Shown: positions 8,456-17,876 of the stretch, piece after piece | Numbering within the stretch: the stretch's first letter is position 1 | How the letters are laid out: the number at the start of each line of letters is the position of its first letter | From: Candidatus Obscuribacterales bacterium | GTDB lineage: Bacteria > Cyanobacteriota > Vampirovibrionia > Obscuribacterales > Obscuribacteraceae | DNA: 52,732 nucleotides | Assembly (NCBI GenBank): GCA_019746975.1 | Contig: JAIERK010000077.1 | Span: 1 to 52,732 of the forward strand | Direction of reading: 5' to 3' | The notes under the pieces: model-generated | The model's database searches: none | The model's input: the letters and a program-made list of their open reading frames with translations, nothing else | Told to the model about the DNA's origin: nothing | Program-made: the position numbers and the translations under genes

Positions 8456-11272
8456 TTAGTCGAGAATTCCTGCCGCACGTGCCTTCAGCTTTATCTTTCT
8501 GATCTGATCTGCAACGGTTTCGATTTCCTTTGCGCTGAAGTCGTTTTGTTCTCTAGTCATCAGGAGCATTACAGCTAAATCTTTGATTTTGCCGCCGGCA
8601 CGCAGTACTTTGATTACAACCTGCTCTTCATCGGTAAAGTCGCTGTCCAATGTTCTTCTCAATATTTCCTCCTGATCTGCTAAACGAAGTTGTCTTTCGT
8701 GGAGGCGATTATCGTCAGTGTTTCGCGTTTTCTTTTCTATCTGGTCGCGCGATCTAGGTCCCTCTTTCAGGTCGATTGCCGGGGCTTGTGTCGAAGTGTT
8801 CCGTATGCTCAGTTCAATCTCGAGACCTTTTGGATCAGGTGGGCTCGGTAGCTTTAATTCGTTCTTTTTGCAAATTTGATCGAAGCGTCGTTCGATTTTG
8901 TCGGCGGCAATTTCTTGGATGTCTCGGACCGTGTCGAGCAGATCTACTAACCGAGCACGTGCTTCGTTGGACAGACTTTTGTCTTGAGCCGGGTCATAAC
9001 TTGTGTCTTTCAGTTGGCAATATTCGTCGTACCTCGCCTTCGTGGCAGGATCGAATTTTCCTGTGTCCATGGAGCCGAGATTGAGCTTCTGGGCTTTTGC
9101 AAATAGCTGGTCGACAATTGTGCCTCTGAGGCGTTCCCACGCTTTGCCCGTAGCAGCCTCTACGAGCTCTAATTCGTCGCAGAAGGTAGGGCAGTTTTGC
9201 AATCCTTTCTGCAGAGCATTCGTTTCTTGGACACCATATTTGTCTTGATGCGTTTTGAACGCCTTTTGCGCTTCAACTCTCGGATCGAAAACCAATTTTT
9301 CTAGAAGATTGTAGTGCTGCTCGAACTCTGGTGTATCGAGGATACGAGCTCTATCCGCACTGCAGGCACGTAATCGATCGACCAGCTGACGGTAACTCGG
9401 ATTCTCGCCATTCGCAACAAGCCGCTGTTTTTCAGCGTGGAAGGCCGACATCTCTGCGAAGACTTCGGATTCGCAGATGAAATAGCGAGAGCGCTGTCCG
9501 TGCTCATCACTAGCAGCTCTTACCGATTTCGGGTCGGCTAACGCCTGAACCACCAAATCTTGTGCCATGCTTTGTTTGACTAACGGATTGGTTGTATCGC
9601 GGGTGGCACCCAGGGTAACATCAGCCATCCGATCTCCTGCACCGGCAATAGCTTTTCGGTGCGAGTCACGCAAGACATTTTGCGTTTCTGCTGGCAATTT
9701 ATTGACGAATTGATGCGAGTAAAGATGTCCACTCTCATGAGCGACAACTCGGAAATCCCCGCCATCAGCGCTTATCATTATTTCGCAGATCGGGGGATCG
9801 AAGTGACCATAGGCGCTTGAATCAAATTGTCTTAACTTTAGTTGGTTGGGTCTATAACCTAATTCACTAAGCGATGCTACAGTGTCGGACACAAAGTTCT
9901 GTGAAACCGGAACATCATCAATGATTATGGTCATTCCGTCGAGATGTTCGGATCCAGGCTCGATACCGCGAAATTTGTATGTGCCAGGCGAAAGTGTATT
10001 TGTAACTTCTGCGTATGCAAGTTTAAGAACCTGAAATTGCTCCGACTTTTCTACGTCATTGGCGGCACGTAGGAGCTTTATTTCAGTCTCCATAAACTTT
10101 CTTTGAAGGTCAATTTCTTTCTGATCTGCTACTTCTCGAAGTAGCTCTGTCTCTGACGGATCTTTGGTCTTTTTTATCTTCTCTAAGATTGCTTCCCGCG
10201 AATCCACATCTGCCTTGAGTGCTGCAAAATCTCGGATAGCATCCAGCACTGGTCGATATTGCTTTTCGAGCTTCGAGACAATCGCTTCGGTTGGCCCGTC
10301 GAGAGGAAGCATGGACAATCTCGTGTTTGCTATACGAACAGTCTCTCTTATTTCCCTTCTTGTAGATTCTGGGATATCGTCGCGGAGGAGGCTTTGCTCG
10401 CCGGACTTCACGGTGTCTCGCAACTGTACTAGTTTTGCGAGGTCTGATCGGCCAAACGATTTCAAAATGAAATCATTCGTTTTGATCGGATCAGGAGGGA
10501 AAGGCATCGTCCTTGGACCTTCAAAGATTGACCTGTCGACGGAGTCACTTTGCGCTGCTGGATTTGCCTGGATATGCTCCAAGATTCTCGGGGAATGTAG
10601 CTTCGGTGCTTGCGATTTTTCTGCGGCCGGAAGCAGCTTATTTGAATCTGGAATCGCACGAATCTCTAAAATCCTTCCGTCAGGATGTGTAGCCGAAAGG
10701 TTACCTTGCGGGGTTCGAGTTACAATCAGACCCTTTAGCTCCAGCTCTCGCGCGATGGAATCAATGCCACCCATTTGCTTTAGCTCAGAGTGCTTAAGCT
10801 CGAGCGTGGAGAACTCTTTCTTCATTGGGCGCGCTGCTGCAAGTAGCCCGCCAAGGCCGATGACGATTGCTAAATCAAGTGCTTTTTCCTGCTCCGTGCT
10901 AAGCCTTACACCTGCATTCTCAATTGCTACCTTCGCGACAGCTTTTGTAGATTCGGATGCTATAGAAAACAGACTCATACTGGTGAGATGCTCGCTGAAA
11001 GTCTGCCCAGCTGTAGTGAGGAATTTTTCTGCCACGCTACGTTTTACCGCTTCGACCACCGCCTGTTCTTCCGCTTTGCCGAGGCTGATTCCAGCGGTGA
11101 TCAGCGCTCGATTTACGAATGGTTGCCTCGCTATAAAGTGGATTCGGAACACAAATTGCAGTTGCAGAAGGATATTGCGAGTCTGCAACAGCGAGCAGAG
11201 CGTCCTATCTCGGCAGAGCAATTTCACGCCGATCAGCGACTCAAAGAGAGCAAACTGGCCGAGTTGCGACAA
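8456..11272 (-). CDS. C-terminal piece of an inversion-split giant protein, with HExxH
   Basis: The authentic coding part runs from about 11097 down to the stop at 8456, roughly 877 codons. The 58 codons above it (11272-11098) are antisense of an inverted segment and look unlike protein. HESGH (9725-9739) is a zinc-metallopeptidase motif. About 88 residues later, SEVFAE offers a candidate third ligand Glu, as in gluzincins of the lethal-factor type. The remainder is charged and helical. If the segment 11087-11716 is flipped, this piece continues in frame from the upstream 1,637-residue ORF as residues about 1823-2698 of one protein. In the present orientation the piece lacks a native start. 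Confidence 0.75.
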   Translation of the reverse strand: MSQLGQFALFESLIGVKLLCRDRTLCSLLQTRNILLQLQFVFRIHFIARQPFVNRALITAGISLGKAEEQAVVEAVKRSVAEKFLTTAGQTFSEHLTSMSLFSIASESTKAVAKVAIENAGVRLSTEQEKALDLAIVIGLGGLLAAARPMKKEFSTLELKHSELKQMGGIDSIARELELKGLIVTRTPQGNLSATHPDGRILEIRAIPDSNKLLPAAEKSQAPKLHSPRILEHIQANPAAQSDSVDRSIFEGPRTMPFPPDPIKTNDFILKSFGRSDLAKLVQLRDTVKSGEQSLLRDDIPESTRREIRETVRIANTRLSMLPLDGPTEAIVSKLEKQYRPVLDAIRDFAALKADVDSREAILEKIKKTKDPSETELLREVADQKEIDLQRKFMETEIKLLRAANDVEKSEQFQVLKLAYAEVTNTLSPGTYKFRGIEPGSEHLDGMTIIIDDVPVSQNFVSDTVASLSELGYRPNQLKLRQFDSSAYGHFDPPICEIMISADGGDFRVVAHESGHLYSHQFVNKLPAETQNVLRDSHRKAIAGAGDRMADVTLGATRDTTNPLVKQSMAQDLVVQALADPKSVRAASDEHGQRSRYFICESEVFAEMSAFHAEKQRLVANGENPSYRQLVDRLRACSADRARILDTPEFEQHYNLLEKLVFDPRVEAQKAFKTHQDKYGVQETNALQKGLQNCPTFCDELELVEAATGKAWERLRGTIVDQLFAKAQKLNLGSMDTGKFDPATKARYDEYCQLKDTSYDPAQDKSLSNEARARLVDLLDTVRDIQEIAADKIERRFDQICKKNELKLPSPPDPKGLEIELSIRNTSTQAPAIDLKEGPRSRDQIEKKTRNTDDNRLHERQLRLADQEEILRRTLDSDFTDEEQVVIKVLRAGGKIKDLAVMLLMTREQNDFSAKEIETVADQIRKIKLKARAAGILD
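11087..11097 (+). repeat. Left 11-bp inverted repeat of the inversion
   Basis: GATTCCAGCGG, the exact reverse complement of 11706-11716. Identity stops at once on both sides. It encodes Asp-Ser-Ser-Gly on plus and Ala-Gly-Ile on minus, and marks one end of the 608-bp inverted core. Confidence 0.9.
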
Positions 11273-11638
11273 ATCAATCAGTCCGAACGAGACGGCAACG
11301 GCAGAGGTAGACTCGATCGCGTCTTGTCAGAGTTGGCCAAGCCGGAGTGGAAGGTAAATGATTGGGCTGATTGGGTTAAACACGACGGCGTGGTGATGGC
11401 TGCCTCTATAGGCGGTGCATGCGCTGCAGTTGCATTAGCAACAGCGGTCGTGGTGGCATCCGGTGGCACGGCATTACCTCTAGTCGCGACAGCGGCCGCG
11501 TTGTCTGCAGGTGGCATGATCGGCAGCCAGGCAGCTCTTGAAGCACAGCATGGTCTCGGAATGAGAAGTCACGGATCTGAGATTGGCGATCATCTGAGGG
11601 GTGAGAGGAAGGTAAACGCTGACGGCTCCTTGCGAGAT

Positions 11639-14600
11639 TCAAACATTGTCACTGATGTAGCCGGAAAATACCTCTGGGATTTCTCCGAAGGCACCGTCCT
11701 TAATGCCGCTGGAATCTATGGGGGCGAGGTGCTGGGTGAGATGCTGCTGCTCCCGATCCAGATTTTCGAGAATCGAATTGATTGCTGTGGCTCTGTCCTT
11801 CAGAGCTTTTCGCGACTCTGCATCTGTGATTGAGTCAGGCTGATCTTGTTTTACTCCCAAGCGATCTTGAATTGAGTCTCTTAACTCGCGTAACTGGTCG
11901 AAGTCCTTTTGATCGAGAGTTTTCAGTGCTTCTTTGATTCGAGCCGCGCGTTGTTGCGTGTCTTTGAAAAAATCCTCACATTTATCGCCGTTGACACCAG
12001 CTTCGATTTCTTTTTGAAGGACGGAAAGATCGGCGAATACTCGTTGGTTCAAGTCACTTAGTTTTACAAAAGCAGGCGTCGAATCGATATGTTGAAGTGC
12101 TACGTTTCGCATCACAGATGTGTCGTTACGCTTGGATAGGTGTTCTGTCGGTCGAAGTGCGGAGAGCAAATCAAGGGCATCGACTGTTGCCGCGCTTCCG
12201 GTTGGATCGATTGAGTAGTCTTTTTGGAGCAACGTCTCGAATGCTTTTTCACCGGGTAGACCCCTCCTCGAAAAAACGCCGGCGTTGATTCCTTCACCGG
12301 TAGCAAGAAGTCCGGTCTTCATTTCAGACGAGTTGTTGATACCGCCCAGACCGTAGTGCAGGGCGGTATTAAGTGCACACTCGTCCGCTTGATTGCGATC
12401 ACCCTTAGCATTGGCCGTCGAGTACTCGAATGCCTTTGTCGCAATGTCGAGTCCTTTAAGGCGAGCCACTGTTCTTTGCATGTCCAGGACATCTGAAGAA
12501 AGCGCAGTCTCTGTAAAACCAATTGCTTTAACCAGATCGCGCTGGGTCTTTTCGAACTGGGAATCGTCTGTGAGGACAGTTGGCAAGCCTTTCCAAACTG
12601 ACTTTTCGAGGTCGTGGCCGATACTTGTAATCGACTCCCAGGTGCTCATTCCGTCGGTAGTATGTCGGGCAAGTTCAGAGAGTTTTTTGTTTTTGCTGGA
12701 GACGAGATTTCCGAGATCGAGCTCCAGTGATTCTTTCTTCTTGACTGCGACATCTCGGGCTGCGACTATCTTTTTCTCGAAATCCGGCGAAGCGAGGAAA
12801 GCAATACGGGAGTCCTTTGCGTCCAGTGTATGATTGGCCATCTGGCCTAGCAACGAGAGTGAATCGATTCCTTGTGAGGTGCTGGTGAGACCTTTTCTCT
12901 GACCTGGTGTCAAATCGTTAAACTGCTTTGCATTAATCTTGATGGTGCTCAGGTCTAGAAGCACCCGTCCTTGCTGAAGTGGTGCTTGCGAGCCAGTCAG
13001 ATACTGACGCAACTTTGGCGTCAGGAGATTGACGGTATCTGCGTCCAATGTCTTTCCTGATAAAGACATTGAGGCACCATTTTGCAGCAGATCGGTTTTC
13101 CCATCATTGAGTTTGGCCCTAACGGCGTCTGTCAGCAGATTGAACTCACTCGCCGGAATTGTCTTGTTGGCTAGATCTTGTACCGATTGCGACACCGGAG
13201 CGAACACGATTACGCCCTCGAGTAACTGTCGGTGTTCTGCTTTGAGATGGGAGAGCTCTTCCTGTGAAACACCGCAATTTGCAAGAACGCTCGCCGGAAT
13301 TGCCTCTCCAGAAGCGACCTTGCCACCTCGCAATTTCGCAGCGAAATCTAGTGGTAATTTATTGACGGCGTCTGCGCTTAAATCGCGCACCGCTTTTAGT
13401 ACTGGGACGGATTCGGCCAATTGCAAATCTTTGCCGCCGAGCAAAAGGACTCGCAAATGTTCCGAGGAATTGACAGTTGTCGCATCGATGTGCCGTCCTC
13501 CGAGAGATATTGTCTGTCCCTCGTCGAGCTTTTCGTGAGAACCGCTAAACTCCGAGCGCAGGGTCTCGGGAAGTGCATTGTACATGACCATCTGATGAAT
13601 GATTTGCTGCATCTGCTCTGTTGAGTATTTCTGACTGGCTTTATCCACCAGGGCATGGAGAGCTTGATCGTCGAGTTGGCAGCCCTTTTCTTTTAACGTT
13701 GCCGCTATAGATAGCGGCTGTCCTGCACCGTGAGTCAACTTCGCAATAGCTAGTTCGATCGTCGGATTGTCTTTGTTGGCTTCTTTAATCCGCAGAAGTC
13801 GCATAAATTCCTCGGAGCCTTTAACTTCTAGGTTCGCCCCTTGCCAGTTCTTGGCGCCGAGGGCCAGCACCGCGACTGACTTCACATAAGTAGATTCTGT
13901 CGTATCTGCCATTCTCAGCAGTTGCTCAGCCGCCTTCTGTGGATCCTTGTGACCAGTTTCGAGCAGAATTTGCACCACTCGATCTGCATCCTGATCCGAT
14001 ACAGCCTTGCCAAGCTTGAGCATGGCATCGACTGCTCCCATCGGATCTGTTTTCTCTGTCAAAACGCTTCTTTGCAGTGACTTATGAACATAGTCTGGAA
14101 TGTCGTTGATGTTCAGAACGGCGGTAGCCGCTAAGGTTTTCTCGTCAAGAGTTGATGAGTCTTTACCGGCGGTATTAGTAGATAGCGTCGCCATTACGGC
14201 ATCGCGAATTTTGGGATCTTGCGAAGCGGCTTTAATTAATGCCTCTGATGCTTTGTAAGACAGGGTCCCATGATCAAGTGATTTTATTTTCGAGTCCGGA
14301 TGGATGCGTTTGTGCTCTGGATTTGCGTTATCGGAAGTATTCTGCTCTCCGACTCCTCTGGTGAGTCCCGCAAGAATTGTGATTGTTGCATCGGAGTTAT
14401 TTCGGCTGCTACAAAGCACATCGATCTGCTTTCCAAATTCGCGTCCTGCTGTTTGTCCATCATGTATCGAGAATTTGTTATTAACGCTCCCTGCGGCGCG
14501 GAGATAAAGTTCCCCTGTTGCCTTGTGATTGGCACCACCTGTAGTTATGGCTCTAGATATTCCAGACAACGCTGATTCAGTTTGTCTTGCGTATTTGAAA

Positions 14601-16552
14601 ACAGATGCTGGATCTAATTGGTTGCTGGGTTGATTGCATGCCCGATCAACAGTTGATTCGATTGACTCGCGCAAGGCTTTCCCACCAGTAGCATAGAGAT
14701 CTCTGGAAGACAGTGCTGTAGCTATCGCCGTGAATTCACTCTCTGAGAGCGACTCGCCCTTCTCAAGCAGAGTAGATAATGTTTCGACAGCTTGTTTTTT
14801 GATTTCATTGCGTTGTTGAACGGTATGATCTGCGAGGTCTGGTACGTACATCTTGTCCCTACCAACCAGGTTTCGATCCTCCGAAAGGATGATGGAAAGC
14901 GCTGCGCGCGCGTGTGGGTTATCCTCAAGTGCCTCGCATTGTAGGTGCTTAAGTGCTTTTGTTGAAGTTTCAGGAGCTTCGAGCTCACGAAGAGCCTGTT
15001 CGACAGCCAAGAAGCGTTTTAAATCGACTCCAGCAGTGGTGCAGTCTTTTGAGAGTTGCTTCAGTAATTCTTCTAACTTTTCTGGAGTCGGATTTCTTCC
15101 TAGCTCGCGGTACCCATCCTTAGCGCGCAACTCTCCGAGCGCCTCCTCCGGGCTCCAGGTCATTTTCATGCTCGCAAGCATGTCTCGGTCTCCGGTGCGA
15201 GCTTTTTCGATCATCTCTTTGAAATCATGCTTACCCGCCATCTTCACGAGGATTCGTTTGGCAAACTCATTTCCGTCTCCAGCTGCCCTGAGTAGCTCGA
15301 TGGCGTTCGTCTGTGCTTCTTTAGAATCGCCGCTCTGGATGTATTTCAAAGCGAGATCCAGCGCTTCCAAATCTCGAACCTCCTCGGAGAGCGAATTTAT
15401 TTTGCCGGCACGATCAACATCCTTCAATGTGTTTATTGCTCTGGACCGTGCGGGTGCATCGTAAGGATTTTTAAGGAAATCCGCGGCCGCCTTGTGAGAC
15501 TCCTGATTCTCGATCTTGTGTGCTGTGTCTATAGTGCTCAGAGCGTCGGGAAGATGATCTGCTAGTGTTCCGGACTTCGCGTATTTAGTAAGGGTTTCTG
15601 CGGCTTCACGAGCGACTGGGTCTGCGATCGATTTCAAATACTCGTCAACATCCTTTGGCGCTTTGCTCTTAATCTTCTGCGCGAAATCGGGAGGCGCCAA
15701 TCGGAGAAGATCAGTCACTCCCTCGGATAGGTGCTGTTTGATGGTATCAGCTGGCACCGTTTTGCCACCAAATTGTAAGAACCAGGTTGCCTCATGCGTT
15801 CTCAATTCTGCGTCCAGTAGAGATAACACCCTGAACTGCTGCTGAAGTTTCGGATCTCGAGCTGCATCTTGTTGCAGAGCTGAGAGCGCTTGAGCTGCAG
15901 CATTGCTGTCGAGCGCGTCAAAATACTCGCCAATTTGAGGCAAGCCCTGGGCGAGGAGCCACCTAGTACTGTTTGGATAATGCTCAAGGGCTAGTGGAAC
16001 AATCCTCTCGCCTGTTCGCTCAAAGTTCGCAACAACGCAATTGGGCGCTGGATTTGCAGGGTTAAGGTCTACCGACTGCTTTCCAGTCTTATCGTCGGTG
16101 TGTGTCACATCGGCACCGACCTTACCATTGTCTCCGGGTGAGCCGGCAGATATGAAATCATTATCTTTGAGGTTGGCGCTGAGATCTTGGCTGCTGTTCG
16201 TGTCAGACTTAGTAAAATTAGGCGTCTTCTCGTCGTCCTTCCCTCCGCCATCAACGGAGAAGTCGATGAATCCAATGTCTGGAAGAATGTCGTCGGTAGA
16301 GACCGTCGCCAGGTCGCTCGGAGCGGGAGCACCATCTGTGGAGTCGCCTGTCAAAATATCGAGCTGAGGCAGGCTCTTAGCCGTTGACGTCGACACCGAT
16401 GACTTTAAATCATCTGTGATTGAGTTGACCTGATCGGCCGTAGCTGAGACCACCAGGCTTGGTGTGTCACAATCTGGCTGTGCGTCGTTGTTCCTGGACT
16501 GCTGCCCTGGGTAATCTCTCATATTTGAACCCCCGTCGTTCCCCCAGGACAA
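11639..16552 (-). CDS. N-terminal piece of an inversion-split giant helical protein
   Basis: A 1,637-codon frame whose first 1,616 codons are authentic; the last 21 are antisense of the inverted segment. The N-terminus is acidic, Ser/Asp-rich and disordered (to about residue 170) with no signal peptide. The body is built of alpha-helical segments rich in Leu, Ala and Glu, resembling degenerate helical repeats. Phrases such as LTPGQRKGLTS and LTPKLRQYLTG recur at intervals of several tens of residues in the second half, and DLT/LSGKTLDA-type phrases repeat. No enzyme motif is seen in this part. Together with the flipped segment and the downstream HExxH piece it would form a protein of 2,698 residues. 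Its size and domain order suggest a large effector or structural protein; function is unknown. Confidence 0.85.
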   Translation of the reverse strand: MSWGNDGGSNMRDYPGQQSRNNDAQPDCDTPSLVVSATADQVNSITDDLKSSVSTSTAKSLPQLDILTGDSTDGAPAPSDLATVSTDDILPDIGFIDFSVDGGGKDDEKTPNFTKSDTNSSQDLSANLKDNDFISAGSPGDNGKVGADVTHTDDKTGKQSVDLNPANPAPNCVVANFERTGERIVPLALEHYPNSTRWLLAQGLPQIGEYFDALDSNAAAQALSALQQDAARDPKLQQQFRVLSLLDAELRTHEATWFLQFGGKTVPADTIKQHLSEGVTDLLRLAPPDFAQKIKSKAPKDVDEYLKSIADPVAREAAETLTKYAKSGTLADHLPDALSTIDTAHKIENQESHKAAADFLKNPYDAPARSRAINTLKDVDRAGKINSLSEEVRDLEALDLALKYIQSGDSKEAQTNAIELLRAAGDGNEFAKRILVKMAGKHDFKEMIEKARTGDRDMLASMKMTWSPEEALGELRAKDGYRELGRNPTPEKLEELLKQLSKDCTTAGVDLKRFLAVEQALRELEAPETSTKALKHLQCEALEDNPHARAALSIILSEDRNLVGRDKMYVPDLADHTVQQRNEIKKQAVETLSTLLEKGESLSESEFTAIATALSSRDLYATGGKALRESIESTVDRACNQPSNQLDPASVFKYARQTESALSGISRAITTGGANHKATGELYLRAAGSVNNKFSIHDGQTAGREFGKQIDVLCSSRNNSDATITILAGLTRGVGEQNTSDNANPEHKRIHPDSKIKSLDHGTLSYKASEALIKAASQDPKIRDAVMATLSTNTAGKDSSTLDEKTLAATAVLNINDIPDYVHKSLQRSVLTEKTDPMGAVDAMLKLGKAVSDQDADRVVQILLETGHKDPQKAAEQLLRMADTTESTYVKSVAVLALGAKNWQGANLEVKGSEEFMRLLRIKEANKDNPTIELAIAKLTHGAGQPLSIAATLKEKGCQLDDQALHALVDKASQKYSTEQMQQIIHQMVMYNALPETLRSEFSGSHEKLDEGQTISLGGRHIDATTVNSSEHLRVLLLGGKDLQLAESVPVLKAVRDLSADAVNKLPLDFAAKLRGGKVASGEAIPASVLANCGVSQEELSHLKAEHRQLLEGVIVFAPVSQSVQDLANKTIPASEFNLLTDAVRAKLNDGKTDLLQNGASMSLSGKTLDADTVNLLTPKLRQYLTGSQAPLQQGRVLLDLSTIKINAKQFNDLTPGQRKGLTSTSQGIDSLSLLGQMANHTLDAKDSRIAFLASPDFEKKIVAARDVAVKKKESLELDLGNLVSSKNKKLSELARHTTDGMSTWESITSIGHDLEKSVWKGLPTVLTDDSQFEKTQRDLVKAIGFTETALSSDVLDMQRTVARLKGLDIATKAFEYSTANAKGDRNQADECALNTALHYGLGGINNSSEMKTGLLATGEGINAGVFSRRGLPGEKAFETLLQKDYSIDPTGSAATVDALDLLSALRPTEHLSKRNDTSVMRNVALQHIDSTPAFVKLSDLNQRVFADLSVLQKEIEAGVNGDKCEDFFKDTQQRAARIKEALKTLDQKDFDQLRELRDSIQDRLGVKQDQPDSITDAESRKALKDRATAINSILENLDREQQHLTQHLAPIDSSGIKDGAFGEIPEVFSGYISDNV
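11706..11716 (-). repeat. Right 11-bp inverted repeat of the inversion
   Basis: CCGCTGGAATC on plus, the reverse complement of 11087-11097. The reading frame of the 1,637-residue ORF passes from authentic sequence into antisense sequence here and ends 21 codons later. Confidence 0.9.
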
Positions 16553-16656
16553 TTCAAGCGGACAAAGGTTACGAGAGTTTCAAATCGGCATTTAATCTTT
16601 GGAAACCGCCCATAGAATGGGCATTTTAGAGCTTTCTTCTAGTAAACTAATACTCG

Positions 16657-17705
16657 TCAATATTTCCTCAGCACGCTGAACTTGTAGATGGTTGTTTGCG
16701 TATAGACTTCTCCAGGGCACAAAATTGCACTGGGGAAATTGGCTTGATTGACTGAATCTGGAAAATGCTGTGTTTCCAGTGCAAATAGTGCTTCTTATAT
16801 GAGCCACCGTTACCGCGAATGGTTCCATCCAGAAAATTTCCGGAGTAAAATTGGATACCAGGCTCAGTCGTGTGCACTTCGAGTATGCGTCCAGAGGCAG
16901 GGTCTGCGACCTTAGCTGCGATTTGCAAATCACCATATTGCTTGTTTAAAACAAAATTGTGATCATAACCACCACTGGTATCATTTATTCTGGCTCCTAT
17001 ACGAGTCGACACGCGAAAGTCGTAAGGGGTATTGTCGACAGGTTTTAGTTCGCCTGTCGGAATGAGCGACTTGTCGACAGGTGTGTATCGGTCTGCGGCA
17101 ATCTGGACTTCATGGTTCAAAATGTCTCCTGCTCCGGCGCCCGATAGATTGAAATAGCTGTGGTTGGTCAGATTCACAGGTGTTGGTTTATCGGTTGTCG
17201 CTTCGTAATCTATGCGCAGCTCGTTGTGAAGATTGAGGGAATAGACAATCTTGCAGTCCAAATTGCCCGGAAATCCTTCATCTAAATCTTTGCTTGTGTA
17301 GGTCAATGTGAGCGCGGCGAAATTCGATTCTTTTGATGGCGTGGCCTTCCAGACGCGTTGGTCAAAGCCGTGCTTTCCACCGTGCAGAGTATTGGCACCA
17401 TAGTTTTTGAACAGTTTGTATCTCTTACCGTAAAGCACGAAGGAGCCGCCGGCAATTCGATTTGCATATCTCCCTATTATCGCGCCGAAGTACGGATGAT
17501 TATTGATATATCCATCTAGTGTTGGAAAACCGAGAGCAACGTTGGCTGATACATCGCTGGAATCAGGCGCGTGAATCGCTGTGACTATGCCGCCATAATT
17601 AGTAATGTTTACAACTAAGCCCCGAGAATTTTTCAACGTGAACAGCTCAACATGACTGCCTTCATTGAGTGTACCGAATGAGGTTGTTTCAACTTCAATG
17701 GTCAT
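16657..17705 (-). pseudogene. galM: Aldose 1-epimerase (mutarotase), frameshifted near the C-terminus
   Basis: The family interconverts alpha and beta anomers of aldoses such as galactose. Visible features are NRIAGGSF, the substrate His in LHGGKHGFDQRVW, NHSYFNLSG and EPGIQFYSGNFLDG. At about 16786-16790, after YKKH, the frame is lost. One base (or four) is missing, and the correct frame continues as [14 protein letters not shown] to a TGA at 16657. The shifted frame instead stops at 16668 with an unrelated tail. The ETQ glutamate in the lost part is the family's general base, so the protein as read should be inactive. The start is taken as the ATG at 17705, which matches the family N-terminus; corrected length is about 349 residues. 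A consensus error cannot be excluded. Confidence 0.85.
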
Positions 17706-17876
17706 TGTCTGTGGCACCAATAGTGATGCTGTCGAAACCGGAACAGCGCAGTTGGGAGACGATGGAAGGTCTACCAGGATCAATGACTAGTATAGACAAG
17801 TCACCGTCACCAGGATACTAGTCTGGAACCTGTACATACTGGAATAACCTGTTCTGTGGTTGTATCATAGGTTTTG

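Larger units (their letters stand above)
11087..11716 (+). pseudogene. Inverted internal coding segment of the giant gene
   Basis: The plus strand is open through the whole segment and encodes protein-like sequence: a charged coiled stretch (IYEWLPRYKVDSEHKL), then a Gly/Ala-rich hydrophobic hairpin (about 11390-11530) that could span or insert into a membrane. The genes on both sides are on the minus strand. The segment is bounded by GATTCCAGCGG (11087-11097) and its reverse complement (11706-11716). Flipping it joins DSSG to DQRS at one end and NAAGI to SLGKAEE at the other. Both joins are in frame, giving a single ORF of 2,699 codons (8456-16552, 8,097 bases, divisible by three). It is therefore an inverted internal part of the giant gene and not an independent gene. 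Confidence 0.85.

Noticed and set aside
10988..11833. A 281-codon plus-strand ORF as an independent gene
   Set aside because: Only its central part is protein-like, and that part fits in frame into the minus-strand giant gene when flipped. Its two ends are antisense of the flanking genes.
14853..15464. A 203-codon plus-strand ORF opposite the giant gene
   Set aside because: Ser/Arg-rich antisense composition mirrors the codon use of the minus-strand gene.
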